A stretch of 64,000 nucleotides of DNA from Asterias amurensis (lineage: Eukaryota > Echinodermata > Asteroidea > Forcipulatida > Asteriidae): assembly GCF_032118995.1 (NCBI RefSeq), contig NC_092648.1, positions 16,334,450-16,398,449 of the forward strand, read 5' to 3'. This document shows, in pieces, positions 12,047-24,539 of this stretch (the stretch's first letter is position 1; each line of letters opens with the position of its first letter). The position numbers and the translations under genes were made by a program. The notes under the pieces were generated by a model, which ran no database searches, was not told the DNA's origin, and saw only the letters and a program-made list of their open reading frames with translations.

Positions 12047-14453
12047 CTATTGGCTAATTTAAGTTGAGCTTTGGAGTATGGCAGGTACTTAAAGTAGTTA
12101 TGAATTTTTCTAACAACACACTTGACAAACTACTTTTTGTCAACAAACGGTTTATGTTTATGTGAGATTTTTGTGGGGGACAACTTTTCTCCTTTCTTTT
12201 AGGAGGAATAGTTTCTTTAGACAGTTGTAACTGTGTACAATTTTGTAAAGGTACTTAAACAAGTATTGTTCTTGTTCCCGTCGACCATCCCCAATCTAAA
12301 TGTCACGCCTTTAACTTCATTACATTTTGGATTTTGTTGTATACCAACATGAACAAAATAACATGCAAACACAAACGACCCAATTGGTATTAATTATGCA
12401 AACACACCCGTTAACGCTACATCATCAGTGATGCGTCATGCTATACTTTTTGATCATTTTCGTAGCCTGGGGCGTTCCATAGGAGGGTACAGTATCCATA
12501 TCACACTCCTCCTCGGCAAAACCTACCCACAGGCCAATGGCTACCGTGAACCCTACTTCATCAGTAGCATGATCAGCCCTCATTAATGCCGAGTACCTTG
12601 CCGCTCAGTTTGGCATTTTCGCCTGAAAACATTTATGTGCAAAATAGCAGCACGAGGAGGAAACACACGGGTTGAGAAGAGCGGTGGCACCCGGTGGTTG
12701 CAGCCATAGAGTATAGAGATTAACGCAAGTTTTTTTTTTGCTTTTAAGACATACTATCCATATGGATTGGCATTATTTAGGCTCTAAACATAATTAATAT
12801 TTGTCTGGTGGTTGAGACGGTGTGTTGAGAATGGCATTTTACTTTAGTATGGTGCATTCAGTAATGATCCCGCTTCACACACCTATTTCTTGTATCAACC
12901 TATGCCCAAAGTTCTCGAAAGTAACAGCATAATCCTCCATACTGTTAAAGGGTCAATTATTTTTCAAGAAAGGTAAGCTAAGCAAAGATGTCTAAAATTT
13001 CAAGAGAAACTAATATATAAGTAAACGTAGGAAATATTTCAAACACTCAGTCAGGCTCAGATCGAATGACATTTAAAACGTTTCGGGAAAAGATGTACCT
13101 GGCTGTAAAATTCGAAGGCGAGTCACAATGCCGGCAAGAACATCACACACAATGAGTCTCAATATGAAAAGGCAGGTTTCAACATTATTCTGACTCTTAA
13201 ATTACCAAGTGGACAATGCTGTCATTAAGAGGAAGACTCACTACCGCTCGTCTCACGTTTGACGCCTTGGGGGTGTCGGCCTCAGTCAGCTTTCGTTTCG
13301 CGGGAAAACGCGATACCAATAAGACCACGAAAATGTGACTTCGGATTTTCGACTTCATTTGTTTGGTTGAAGAAGGTAAGGCAGGAAATTACCAAGATGG
13401 TTTATTGACGATTTTTTTTTACCCAATATGTGCGGACTGTTACCTTGAATCGGAGACTATTGCATTCAATGTATGATTCTATGAGGAGTGCTAGAAAGGC
13501 TAATACATTTTATTAGTTCTGCACAGCGGTGCATGTAATGCAGATAGAAACTGAAATGTCATCGAAAGGTATTTATGGTATTTAAACTACGGTCGTTAAA
13601 GATGTTGCCATTGGCATGGCACTCATGGGACACCTTACGTTCTAAAAAGGAACTTCACTGTTGGATGGTTGATAAAGTTTAAGTTAAATTTGCTTGTCAT
13701 GTTCTACAACGAGGGACATTTGACGATACATCAAGTGAAGTATGCTCAACTTTTAGTTCACAGTTTTCACACTGTAGAGGGCGTGATTCCACTCTACTCC
13801 TGTGTCTTGAAGTTAGTTTCTGCCCTGGCGCACTATGAACACCTAGCCCTGCAAGGATGATGACCAGTACACCTTGTGTTTCAGATCATTAAAAAATAAA
13901 ATATTGAATAAGGCGAAACATCAGAAGGGGGTTATAGTGCGCTAGAATTTGCCAAAATGTGTGGACATAGAGATGAAAGTTGCATAGTGTGTAGTCCGAG
14001 AAACGAGAAAACAATTGCTAATTTGCCCTCATTGGAGCTGTCCTACAACCGCTGAACCATTTTATTTGTAGTAAAAACATATTACTGGAATTCGTAAACA
14101 TATTTATACAAAAGTTATATTACTGGTATAGCCTTATGTTGACACTAACTTTAAAGGGGTGTATTAACAAAAGACATATCATTGCAATCATCTGGAGGAA
14201 TTTTGTTTCTTCAAATGTTATATTGTTTTTAAAGTCTATGTTTATACCGACACCATACAAGTTTCGTTTGCCCCATTGCTGGAGGGTGGGAGGAGGGGGG
14301 GGGGGGGTCTTAGACAAATCAGGGTGATATGTTTTTGACTGTATTCCTTTCCATCTGAAATGTAAAGAAAACGGGTTATGATTGCTCATTCGTAGTGTAT
14401 AATGCTCTAGACAATGTGCATGGATATGATTGATGTAGTGCTTGAGATGTTTG
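12047..14453. other. Intergenic, no gene seen
   Basis: Mostly unique sequence of mixed composition; no recognisable repeat end or exon. Confidence 0.45.
14295..14307 (+). repeat. G13 homopolymer next to MITE copy 4
   Basis: Thirteen G preceded by GGAGGGTGGGAGGA, giving four G runs that could form a G-quadruplex. Confidence 0.9.
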
Positions 14454-14811
14454 TTTAAAGGCACCGGACACCTTTGGTAATTTTCATCTCAACATTATGC
14501 AAAAAATAACAAACCTGTACAACTTTGAACTCAATTGGTCGGCGAAGTTGCGAAATTGAAGAATCACACCCTTGTTGCACAAGTGGATGTACTTTCAGAT
14601 GCTTGAATTCGATACCTCAGACTAAAGTCTCGGATTACATTCAGATATTGAGTGAGAAATTATATTTCTCTCAAAAAATACATGACTTCAGAGGGAGCCG
14701 TTTCTCACAATGTTTTATACTATCAACAGCTCTCCATTGCTCGTTACCAAGTTAGTTTGTATGCTATAACAGTTAGTTTGAGTAATTACCAATAGTGTCC
14801 AATGCCTTTAA
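14454..14811. mobile_element. Copy 4 of the GGCACTGGACAC foldback family (reverse)
   Basis: TTTAAAGGCACCGGACACCT at left and GTGTCCAATGCCTTTAA at right; more diverged in the middle than copy 2. Confidence 0.88.
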
Positions 14812-17639
14812 TAAGTTTGCAAATGAAATCCGACGTGCGTCGGTGCCCCGTCGTGAACGATGGATAATGTTGATTTTGTTCATCCATGGTCTACACCTTA
14901 AGATGCTGATTATTGAAGACGGATTTAATCATCGACAGTATCTATAGGACAACTTCGTGACTCTCCTGTTTCCAGTTATAATCACTCTTTATGTGTGGGT
15001 TGGCATGAGCAAAAAACAACATGAACATGTTATGATTTCATTTACTTTTAAATGAGTATTGGATGGAGTTTAGAAAAGGGTAAAAAAGAATTCCACAGTA
15101 TAATTTTATGCACAATAGTGCTTCTGTTTTTAAATGTTCACTTTAATTGAGGTAGAACTGGGAAAATTACATGTATTTGATTCGAAATAAATAATTAAGT
15201 TTCAGTGAAGAATTGCGGTACATATACAATGAATCATCATTAACAAAATAACAGTTGTATAATACAGGCGAGTACTCCGTTTTTAGCAGATATAAAACCA
15301 TGCATTTTGTCGTCAAAGACGACAAACACAAAAGTGCGAAGTTGTTAAATATTGCAAATTAATCTCAAATCTCTATATAGAGATATACCCGCAGCAGTTA
15401 GTTTCTAGGAAGATGTGATGCAAAGTTAACATTGCATAAATAAAAAAAATGGAGTTATCTAATATCAATATAATGAGCACATGGGTTACTTAGGTTCGTT
15501 ATTTCAAGACCCAGGAGCGGCTGATTTCCGGAGGCCAAATGAAGCGGGTATATTAAAAAACCGAGAGGGGTTTTGAGAAGAAAAGTCACCTGGCTGCCAG
15601 GGGGGAGTTGTGGGGTGAGTAAACTCTACAACAGCAGAGTTTACTTAGACAGGGGTCTGTTTTAGTATTAGGTTATTCCCGGTGAGTCTAAGGAATAAGT
15701 TGGGCGGGATTGGTTGTATTATGCGCCTAAACCTCAATCGATGAGCCGGGGGTTAATGTACCGCAGAATTGTAGCAACATCGTGGCCGTTGAGAACGCTC
15801 ATAATTGCCCTCGTGTGATGAGAAGGCAACCGGCTGAGTTCATAGAATAACAAATGATTTACGGTAATGATGCAGCCAGGAGACAGTGATTTTATGCGGT
15901 ATATGAAAGAACTGCGGCTCTTCGATCGAAAATATATGACGGAAATACATACAGCTGTATGGATCTGTATGGCACAAGGAGTGGGTAGAAATTTGGTTCC
16001 CTTGCCGTGTATTCGAATGGGCCTCTCGGAACCCTCCCTAGATCGAGACCACTTCACCATGTCCGATAATTTTTCTCTGGGAAATAGCACACCAATACTT
16101 CAATTTCATTATGCAAATAAGGCATGAGGCCTAACAACATTAGTAGACGCCAAGGGTCTGTGTAGGGAGTGCAGCAAGGACAGACTGAGGGCGCAATTCC
16201 GTTTTTGTTTTGATGAAACATTCATGAAAACAACAGCTGAATGCCATCCCGGCGTAATTGCAGAGAATGTCAAGTAAAATGGGATTCAGGTGGAATTGAT
16301 ATAGTCATCCGTGAACAAAACAGCCGGCTTGGCCACAAAAAGGGCTGGATTAGCATAAAAACCAAACGACGAGGCTAAGGTGGAGAATAATAAATAATTC
16401 ACATGGAGGCTGCCCCGGGAATCAGTCGCTGTGAATTCCTCCTTGACAATGACAGAATATTGGAATTGTGTTCTGTAATTTGTAAGGTCGGATTGGGAAA
16501 CATGATACGTAAGAGAAAGTTTCCCATTACATGAGAATTTGCCAGGGGATGTCGGATTCTATATCAGTCTCTCCTATAGATTTTGATACATTAATAAATA
16601 ACACTGTCGCCAAAAGCGCCAATAGTCTGGTGCCCTGAATTTATTATAGAAACCAGGAATACTGGTTCACATTCAAAACACCAGTATAAAGACGTGGATG
16701 CGTGAATTGATTCCCGGGTTAGCTGCTTGTTTCTACAAAAAGCTGAGATGAAAAAATAGTCCATTCGCAAAACTGAGATTCAAGCAGTGCTTCTGGAGGG
16801 TTTTAAATTACAGCATTTCTATTTGGACATTCTGATATTAACAAAATTACGGCAATTGAACATTACACATCGTGATTTTACATTACAGTGTGCCTGATGA
16901 AGGTTTGTTACAATGATTATTTTCCACACTTAATCTCACCATTTCATCACTTGATCACCATACTGCTTCAGGCAGGAGCATTAAATAAAACTTAATTTAA
17001 TGCAACTCATACAACCTATTTTTGGTTGAACTTAACAAACTAAGGAAATGGAAACAGTGTTCCCTCAGCTACAGCCGACGGCAAATGCAGGGATGGATCT
17101 CAAATTCCAGACAAGGGATTTTACGATTTGTTATTCGACTGCTTGAATTTTAACTTAATGACGTCCAGTCATAATTATTCAAATGTTTGTGTATTCTCGT
17201 GCTCATGAATTTACATTTTACAATTAGACGAATGTTATCCCAGCGGATTTAATATCAAACACATTCCATTTCTGCACTTATCGCAACTCAAGATATAAAG
17301 ACACAGGTTTTGTGTTTGGAGGGGGTTACATGTATAATGTTGCTACAGGTGTGATTATCATAAAAAATGTATTATTTATAAAAAACGGAGTCTGCAGTCA
17401 TAATGACCATCTCAAGCAAAGAAACAAGAGCAAAGAAAACATTTCTCAACAAGTCATGAAAGAACTTTTAAAATATTGTAAACACTTCCTTGCGTGCAGT
17501 CACTTTGCAACGATTCAAATTGCTCATTATTAAATCTCCATAACTTCCGACCACTGCAAATCAACACTATGTCAACCAGTATTAACATTAAGGGAGGCAG
17601 TCTACCTCCTTGGTATTAATAAGCATGATAGTACCGTCA
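14812..17639. other. Repeat-free unique stretch, possible regulatory DNA
   Basis: Unusually free of the MITEs that litter the flanks. Between about 15480 and 16460 composition is more balanced and open frames exist on both strands without splice support. An octamer ATGCAAAT (about 16111-16118) and several TAAT/ATTA cores are present. Confidence 0.3.
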
Positions 17640-17815
17640 AATGTGACCCGGGGTCAAGGCAGACTGTGTCAAACTGACTCAAAACTGTGTCAAACTCACG
17701 CAGAATTTGAGTCAAAACCCCAGTCTTAAACCGGTTTACCGTGTCAGCCTAACTACCAAATGAGTCGTTCACCTTTGGACCCCGGTAATCCGAGTCAATT
17801 CTGACCCGGGAATCT
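17640..17815. repeat. GACCCGGG-type dispersed repeat, copy 3
   Basis: Starts ATGTGACCCGGGGTCAAGG and ends GTCAATTCTGACCCGGGA, with AACTGACTCAAAACTGTGTC inside; the ends are imperfect inverted repeats. Confidence 0.65.
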
Positions 17816-18133
17816 GCAGAGTGTATATCATTTTGCGCTTATCCATTATTAACAAAGATATTCAAACAGCTTTGTATACTATTGTCATAAGCTACCATCC
17901 ATAATACTCAAGTGTAACTACAGTTCTTACATACATTCAACTTGACAATGCATTAATATCATCTCACTGTGACTCGGATTTCACATTGTATATTTTTACT
18001 GTCTGCATGAGGTGTATATTAATGATTATCGAGAAGCGTGCAGTCACTTTGAACATTATCTTGAAGTCAACATGACCCATGTGAGAGCCTGATGGAAGAA
18101 AAATATCCTAGGATGACGGATACTGAATTATAA

Positions 18134-18358
18134 ATGATTTGTTTCATCATGAACGCTTGTCTGCAATCATGTGTATGTATAGTAGCCTTGATCACGGTAC
18201 TTCAACAATCCGCATCACTGCTGTACGAAGGCTATACCTTCATAGAAGACGACCATTTTGCGGTTGTCGAGTCCACCTTTCATCCATTCGCACATTATTT
18301 TTGGAAACGTAAACGGGTTTCAGAAGAATCATTAGTCAAGCTTGACGATTATGTTTGA
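18134..18358 (+). CDS. Candidate small secreted peptide precursor, 74 aa
   Basis: A single open frame from ATG to TGA. Residues 1-28 look like a signal peptide, or residues 6-28 if the second Met is used: short polar start, hydrophobic core CVCIVALITVL, then QQSAS before a plausible cleavage. The remaining 46 residues contain a tetrabasic KRKR at 58-61, a typical prohormone convertase site, preceded by an aromatic-rich stretch (FHPFAHYFW) and followed by an acidic tail. No Gly amidation donor precedes KRKR. It matches no echinoderm neuropeptide family I know. Random occurrence is possible; it may also be the first exon of a longer gene. Confidence 0.28.
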   Translation: MICFIMNACLQSCVCIVALITVLQQSASLLYEGYTFIEDDHFAVVESTFHPFAHYFWKRKRVSEESLVKLDDYV

Positions 18359-18848
18359 CGTGAGAATTCTTCATTTCTAGATAATTACAAGCATCTGATG
18401 ACGTCAGTAAACAAAATGTTTGTTTCCGTGGGCCCAATGCGTCATCATCCAGTGAATAAAATGTTGTCTTTAATGATGGAGCGAGAAAGCTAGTTGCTGT
18501 CATTGGCCGGAAACGGATTGCTTGCATTTTCAGTGTTATTTCAGGACATTTCCATTCGGCTTCTGTACTCCTAAAAATAACACCCGTCAAAAATTGAAAA
18601 GATATTGCTCCAAGGGTCCCCCACGCATATTGTTATCATTCTATACAGCAGCCGGGAAGCAATCACGGAGTAGTATAGTCCGACAACGAAGATGGCCCAT
18701 CATCGAATCGTCATTAATCAAAATGGCGCTTTCACATTCAAGAAAGCTCTTACCTTTTGTTGTATACGTAATACATTACATACACACACATTATTTAGTT
18801 ATAGTGCATGACATTTTACAAACGTACACCCCTACCTCCTTTATAACC

Positions 18849-19474
18849 TTTAAGGGAAGGTACACGTTTGGTAATTACTCAAAACAAATGCTAACCTAAA
18901 AACTGACTTGGTAACGAGCATTGGAGAGCGGTTGATAGCATAAAACATTGTGGAAACGGCGCCCTCTATATAAATGTGGTTATTGAGAAAGAGGAATTTC
19001 TCACTAAAATACTAAAAGATTTCTAGCTTAGAAGTATTTTATTCCATCAAAGCACACAAATTCGTCCAACAAAGGTGTTTTTTCTATCATCATTTTCTCG
19101 CAACTTCGATGACCAATTGAGCTCTAACTTTCACAGGCTTGTTATTTTATGTTAATGATGGGATAGTGGTTAGACTGCAGGACTTGCAATCACAAGGTTT
19201 TGGGTTCGAATCCCCCCGCTGATCACTGATTTCACAATGACTAGAATAAATATTGTTGTCTAGTTACTGGATCACAATTTCTTGATTTGTGTAATTCATA
19301 ATCATAGACGTTAAACCAATGTTTGTATGAGGAAATTGGCTGTTGCCAGCTTGGTGTTTATATCCCTCTTGTGGGAGTTCGCCGAGTTCCCTTGATGGGA
19401 AGATCCTTCAAACAACAACAAACAAGTGAGACGACTGGTATTTGACAATTACCAAGAGTGTCCAGTGCCTTTAA
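18849..19474. mobile_element. Copy 5 of the GGCACTGGACAC family, split by a SINE
   Basis: Starts TTTAAGGGAAGGTACACG and ends GTCCAGTGCCTTTAA in forward order. The element is interrupted after TTGTTATTTTATGTT (about 19155) and resumes at AAGTGAGACGACTGG (about 19423); the intervening 270 bp is a tRNA-derived SINE. Confidence 0.85.
19155..19423 (+). mobile_element. tRNA-derived SINE inserted in a MITE copy
   Basis: The head resembles a tRNA: an A-box-like GGATAGTGGTTAGACT and a B-box GGTTCGAATCC (about 19204-19214). An unrelated body follows, ending in an A/C-rich tail (CAAACAACAACAAAC). Its position inside copy 5 shows it inserted after that MITE. Confidence 0.72.
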
Positions 19475-19651
19475 TGCCATGAGCGAATGTTTTATGTGGT
19501 TTCTGCTGTTTTGGCAGTGCGTTATACACACGCGGGAATACACCGCGCAATCAGGTGGAAAACATTTCACGGTAAAATTGATCTGACATTTTGCCAAACT
19601 CTCACCTAGATTAATCTCCGAGAGTTATATTATGAGTACGGGGGAGGGTGC

Positions 19652-19666
19652 GGGGGGGGGGGGGGG
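19652..19666 (+). repeat. G15 homopolymer
   Basis: Fifteen G preceded by GGGGGAGGGTGC. Confidence 0.9.
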
Positions 19667-20432
19667 TGCAAGCAGTCATCCACCAAACACCAACGCCATG
19701 TTGTTAAATCTTCATTACATATGGCGGTTACCTCGCCACATTGATGTGCCTACATATATGCATTATAAGGAAATAAAGAAATATTGCATGAGGCAAATCC
19801 TGTATAGGAAATGAGGACTTTTACTGTATAATGAATGATTGCCAATTAACTATAAATTCACGAGCGTAATACATCAGGGTCAATGATATCCTACTGAATA
19901 GACCAATTTGAACTGTACGAGCTGACTTGGTATTTTGTTCTAGAGTGTACTTTGTAGGTGTAATAATACACCTAGGCCTGCATAGATTTTAAAGGTAATT
20001 TTACCGCCACTGCAAGGACTGCAGATATCAATCAAGGTTTCGTGTTAGTTACCAACGAGCGGCAATGTATTGTGACATCATCATAAAATGTGCAGTTATG
20101 GGAGTGAAAACAACATAGTTTCAGAATTCCATAATAACACAATAATTATCGCAACTTCGGTTTCATTTCACAAGTGTAGAGTATGTATGCGTTCTTCTTA
20201 AAAATGTCAGTCATTGAAGACTTAAAGACACCATTTGTGTTTAATGTGGCCGTGCGTGATGCCCACATTCCTGTCACCGTCAATCAATGACGGCGAACCG
20301 ACTGTCAACATCTCACGACGAGCCTTTTTGTCGAGGGCCGCTTCTCAGGCCCTCGCTAAGCAACCGTTTTATTTTTCAAGGATTTGGAGAACAAGAATCC
20401 TTAAAGGTATACACTTGGTTCTTAGTGTGAAC

Positions 20433-20726
20433 TTAAAGGAACACGTTGCCTTGGATGGGTCGAGTTGGTCTTTGAAATATGTTTGTAACCGTTTGTTATA
20501 AAATGCATACTGGTAGAGAGATATTTTAAAAGTAGAATAAAATGATCCACACAAACTCGCCTCGAAATTGCACCATTTTCCTTTTACCTCGTCGACTATG
20601 GTCGGCCATTTATGGAAGTCAAATTTTTGACTCTCATAAATGGCCGACCGTGTTAGTTCGCAAAGTAAAAGGAAAACCACTCAATTTCGAGGCAAATTTG
20701 TGTGGATCATTGTATTCGACTTTTTA
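20433..20726. mobile_element. Foldback element, TTAAAGGAACACGTTGCC family, right end missing
   Basis: Begins TTAAAGGAACACGTTGCCTT. A central palindrome (GGTCGGCCATTTATGG with CATAAATGGCCGACC) matches the complete copy at 49691-50082, but the distal right arm is absent after TGTATTCGACTTTTT. Confidence 0.8.
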
Positions 20727-20784
20727 AACAAGTATGTTCCTAGTGTGAAGGATTTTGAGTCTTACTCAGCGACAAAAACATAAC

Positions 20785-21805
20785 TATGGTGGCCCTGAAG
20801 GGACATCGCATATCGCAAACGTGTGCGCATACGTATGCAATGTCGTGAAACAATTCGCAAATATGTGCGCACACGAATGCAATGTCGTGAAACAATCCGC
20901 GAATATGTGCGCACACGTATGCAATATCGTGAAACAATTCGCAAATATGTGCGCACACGTATGCAATGTCGTGAAACAATTCGCGAATATGTGCGCACAC
21001 GTATGCAATGTCGCGAAACAATTCGCGAATATGTGCGCACACGTCTGCGAATATTATTTGCGATGTCGTGAATTTTATTGCATACCATGTTGCATACCTT
21101 TGAATAAAATGCCTAATGATCTGGGGGGTTTCTTTCCAACAGTGAGATAAGCGGTAGTCATTGCAGCAGTAGTCTTTGTTGTGAGGCAAGCGAGGCGTGT
21201 GGTCGTCCTTGGCCTGGTGCCAAGTTCCTGGGTATACACATGCTTTACAGTGGGAGCCTGCTGTAGCGCCACAGTACTCCCTAGATCGGTAACAAATTAT
21301 CCACAACTATGACATCACCCTAATGGTATGCAACATGGTATGCAATAAAATTCACGACATTGCAAAACAAATCGCACTCGTGTGCGCACATATTCACGAT
21401 TTGGTTCACGAAATTGCATACGTGTGCGCACATATTCACGATTTGGTTCACGAGATTGCACTCGTGTGCGCACATATTCACGATTTGGTTCACGAAATTG
21501 CATACGTGTGCGCACATATTCACGATTTGGTTCACGAGATTGCATACGTGTGCGCACATATTCGCGATTTGTTTCACGACATTGCATACGTGTGCGCACA
21601 TATTCGCGAATTGTTTCACGACATTGCATACGTGTGCGCACATATTCGCGAATTGTTTAACGATATTGTATACGTGTGCGCACATATTCGCGAATTGTTT
21701 CACGATATTGTATACGTGTGCGCATATATTCGCGACTTGTTTCACGACATTGCATACGTGTGCGCACACGTTTGCGTTATGCGATGTCCCTTTGGGGCCA
21801 CCATA
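20785..21805. mobile_element. 1,021-bp foldback element with inverted arrays of 42-bp repeats
   Basis: Terminal inverted repeats begin TATGGTGGCCC and end GGGCCACCATA, and are followed inside by ACATCGCATA and its complement. The left arm (about 20820-21070) holds about six tandem 42-bp units; the right arm (about 21340-21780) holds nine to ten units of the same sequence in inverse orientation. Each unit includes the self-palindromes TGTGCGCACA and TTCGCGAA. A middle of about 240 bp is single-copy. The direct repeat CATAAC flanks both ends (20779-20784 and 21806-21811), as expected of a target-site duplication. Because the unit is 14 codons long and has few stops, several frames stay open by periodicity alone; I do not call genes here. 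Confidence 0.88.
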
Positions 21806-21811
21806 CATAAC

Positions 21812-22962
21812 ACCTCAACAGAAAAACATTAGGATGTTGTTTTCTTCCCCCCCTCCAAACCCCACCCCTTGTTTTCTGTATTGAACGACCATAATGGTCC
21901 GTCGTGTCGTTGTCAGTCGGTATTACAGCATAGCAATCAGCCCTGCGAAACGATTACCATGGTAACGTCACTGACATCAATACGAGAGAACAAGGTGAAG
22001 TTGCATTTTATGCTGGGACGAATGCCGGCATCAGACTGAGCCTAAAACACAATGTCGGCCTTCGATTACAAATAAAGAGGGATCAACACTAAAAAACGCA
22101 CTAGGTGTTGCGCACTGCCCAAACCCCGCCCAGTCCTTTTGAAGTTAGATTCGGGTTCGAATGACACTGTCAAGTGTAATTTAAAACCGCTTCTGTCTGT
22201 CCTCACCCTTGTTGAAAAATTAATAGCTTTCTTAAGCAGCGCACTGTATCTCTGGAAAATGTACTCTGTAAGTTTTACTTATAATGGTAACAAACATTTA
22301 AAAACAATTACCTCCGACTTAAATAATGTAAATTGCACTTCCCGCGTGCGCACTACACATCGATGGTTGGCATATTAATAACGTACCATTGCTTTGTCCG
22401 TATGGATGGCAACCTCGCTCCCAGTGGTGTACGATCTTCCCCCAAAGTGCCTTGCTCGAGTTACACTCTTTCTACTTCTTGATTTATAAAAACCAAGAAA
22501 TGCTAAGAGATTTCGTGGCATTTAAACCAAACCTTAACACAGCATGCAATTAAGATTGTGGTCCTTGTTGATTGAACTGAAATATGTTCTAAAATCTCCT
22601 TTCAAAGGGTCATAAAATGAAACTGAAATGTGATCTTGTAATATAAGCCTTCAGATTTTGTAGGCATCTCTTTCGTACTAAAGCGAAGTAATTAGACTGC
22701 AATGAAGTGGTTCGTTTTAAGTTAACAAGAGGTACTATCTGCTTGTCGCTTCTTGAAATTACCCATAACTATTATGTTACAGTTAGTAACATTGAAATGT
22801 AACTGTCTGATATATTTCCAATTTTGTCCCAATTTGTGCTTCAGTTTTACTCATGAGTTATTCACGAATTCCCGGTGGAATCACAGTCAAAACACCCGTT
22901 ACATGCATGTGCTACACGACTCCTCAGCCTAAAGCACCCAACGGCTTATAACGTGATTTGTA
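21812..22962. other. Intergenic, no gene seen
   Basis: Unique sequence; no supported exon or repeat. Confidence 0.45.
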
Positions 22963-23341
22963 TTAAAGGTGCTGGACACTATTGGTAATAACTTAAAATA
23001 ATTGTTAGCATAAAAACGTACTTGGTATCGAGCAATGGGGGGCTGTTTATAGTATAAAACATTGTGAGAAACGGTTCCCTCTGAAGTAACGTATAGATGT
23101 GTAAAGAAATAATTTCTCAGTAATACTTGAAATGAATAAGAGATGAGGTCTCAAATTCAATGCATCTGAAAGCACACAACTTGTGCGACAAGGGTGTTTT
23201 TTGTCTTACATTATTCTCTGGCAACTCGGACGACCAATATAGAGCCCAAATTTTCACAGGTTAGTTGTTTTATGCATATGTTGATCCACAAAGTGAGAAG
23301 ACTGGTCTTTGAAAGTTACCAAACGTGTACAATGCCTTTAA
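22963..23341. mobile_element. Copy 6 of the GGCACTGGACAC foldback family (forward)
   Basis: TTAAAGGTGCTGGACACTAT at left and GTGTACAATGCCTTTAA at right, with landmarks in forward order. Confidence 0.88.
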
Positions 23342-24504
23342 CGGTTATAAACCGAGCCGTTCATCGCATATGGGCCTATATCTATAGGCTTATGGTGTAC
23401 GATGTTGCGGCCATAATTACGGTTTATTACGCCATTTTGGTGGAACGTGTTCGAGCATACTCAATAAGCATCGTTATGCATGCAACTTCATCTTCTACTT
23501 GAGGATCTGTAACTTCGACAGGATGAGATAGGCTGATCACTCCATCGATAACAATTCACGTTAAATGCAGATAGCGTACATGAGCTTCAGCTAGGCCTAT
23601 AGATACTGACTGTGTCTTAAAAATCCTGATGAAGCTTCAAAGCCCACTTTGCGAAAAAAGAAACACTACTTAAACTAGATAATTATGTTTAAAAGATTTC
23701 TGTGTCAAGGGGAATTACAATTACCCTCCCTTTGGTCGCATTGTTTTAATATGAAAGGATTTTGTCACAAAAACCAAGATGGCTTTACTGTGATGAGGGT
23801 CTTAACATTATTGCAATAGTTATTATATACTTGTCCATGCCAAATGTAGGTCAGAAACTCACATTTAGAACTCTTAAAAGCTTGTCATCGATTGAAGAGG
23901 ATGCGAAAAATAGCATGAATTCAATTTACATGCCTTTATCACTTTTTATTGACGCCTAAAGATACCGTCAGACAAGACGTTGCAATCATGTGACTTTATG
24001 GTGCTCAAAGTTAGTGTTTATGCTTAGCAGGTGAGTCTGTTGCAAAGCCAAATGATATCACTTAAGCTGGACCAGTGTTTTTGTACTGAACATAGTGTGC
24101 ATGACAGACTTCTTTCTTGAAGACATCAGGGCCTAAACACCATACAGCTACTTTAGCACAAGAGTAGCTAAAGCACAACAAAATTAGCGTTACAAGATTA
24201 AGATTACCAGTCAAAATGTCATTTCACGAGAACCATCTGTAACTGTATGCAATTTTTATGCATGTTTAGTTTTGCCAAAGACTGTGTGTCTGCTTTTAAG
24301 TAGCTGCTTAAAAGCAGCTCCATGAAATTTGGAAATATACAGAAATGATTGCTTATTTTAAAGGTGAAACAATGGGCCTATTGTTTCTGAAAATATTGTT
24401 CTCTGCTTATTTTCGTCATGTTAATTTTCTGAGTGTTCGTTTTATTTGTTATTCGCAGCTCATACATGACTTATTGGCACCGAAAGCAAGACAAACAAAA
24501 TTAT

Positions 24505-24539
24505 GTTTGTTTGTTTGTTTGTTTGTTTGTTTGTTTGTT
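24505..24539 (+). repeat. (GTTT)n microsatellite
   Basis: About eight to nine uninterrupted GTTT units. Confidence 0.95.

Noticed and set aside
15734-16127. Overlapping open frames of 118 and 86 codons on opposite strands
   Set aside because: No splice sites, no recognisable domain; more likely the balanced base composition of a unique noncoding stretch.
20755-21884. Long open frames with 14-residue periodic repeats on both strands
   Set aside because: They come from the 42-bp repeat unit (a multiple of three, stop-poor) of the foldback element; several frames are open at once, so coding is not supported.
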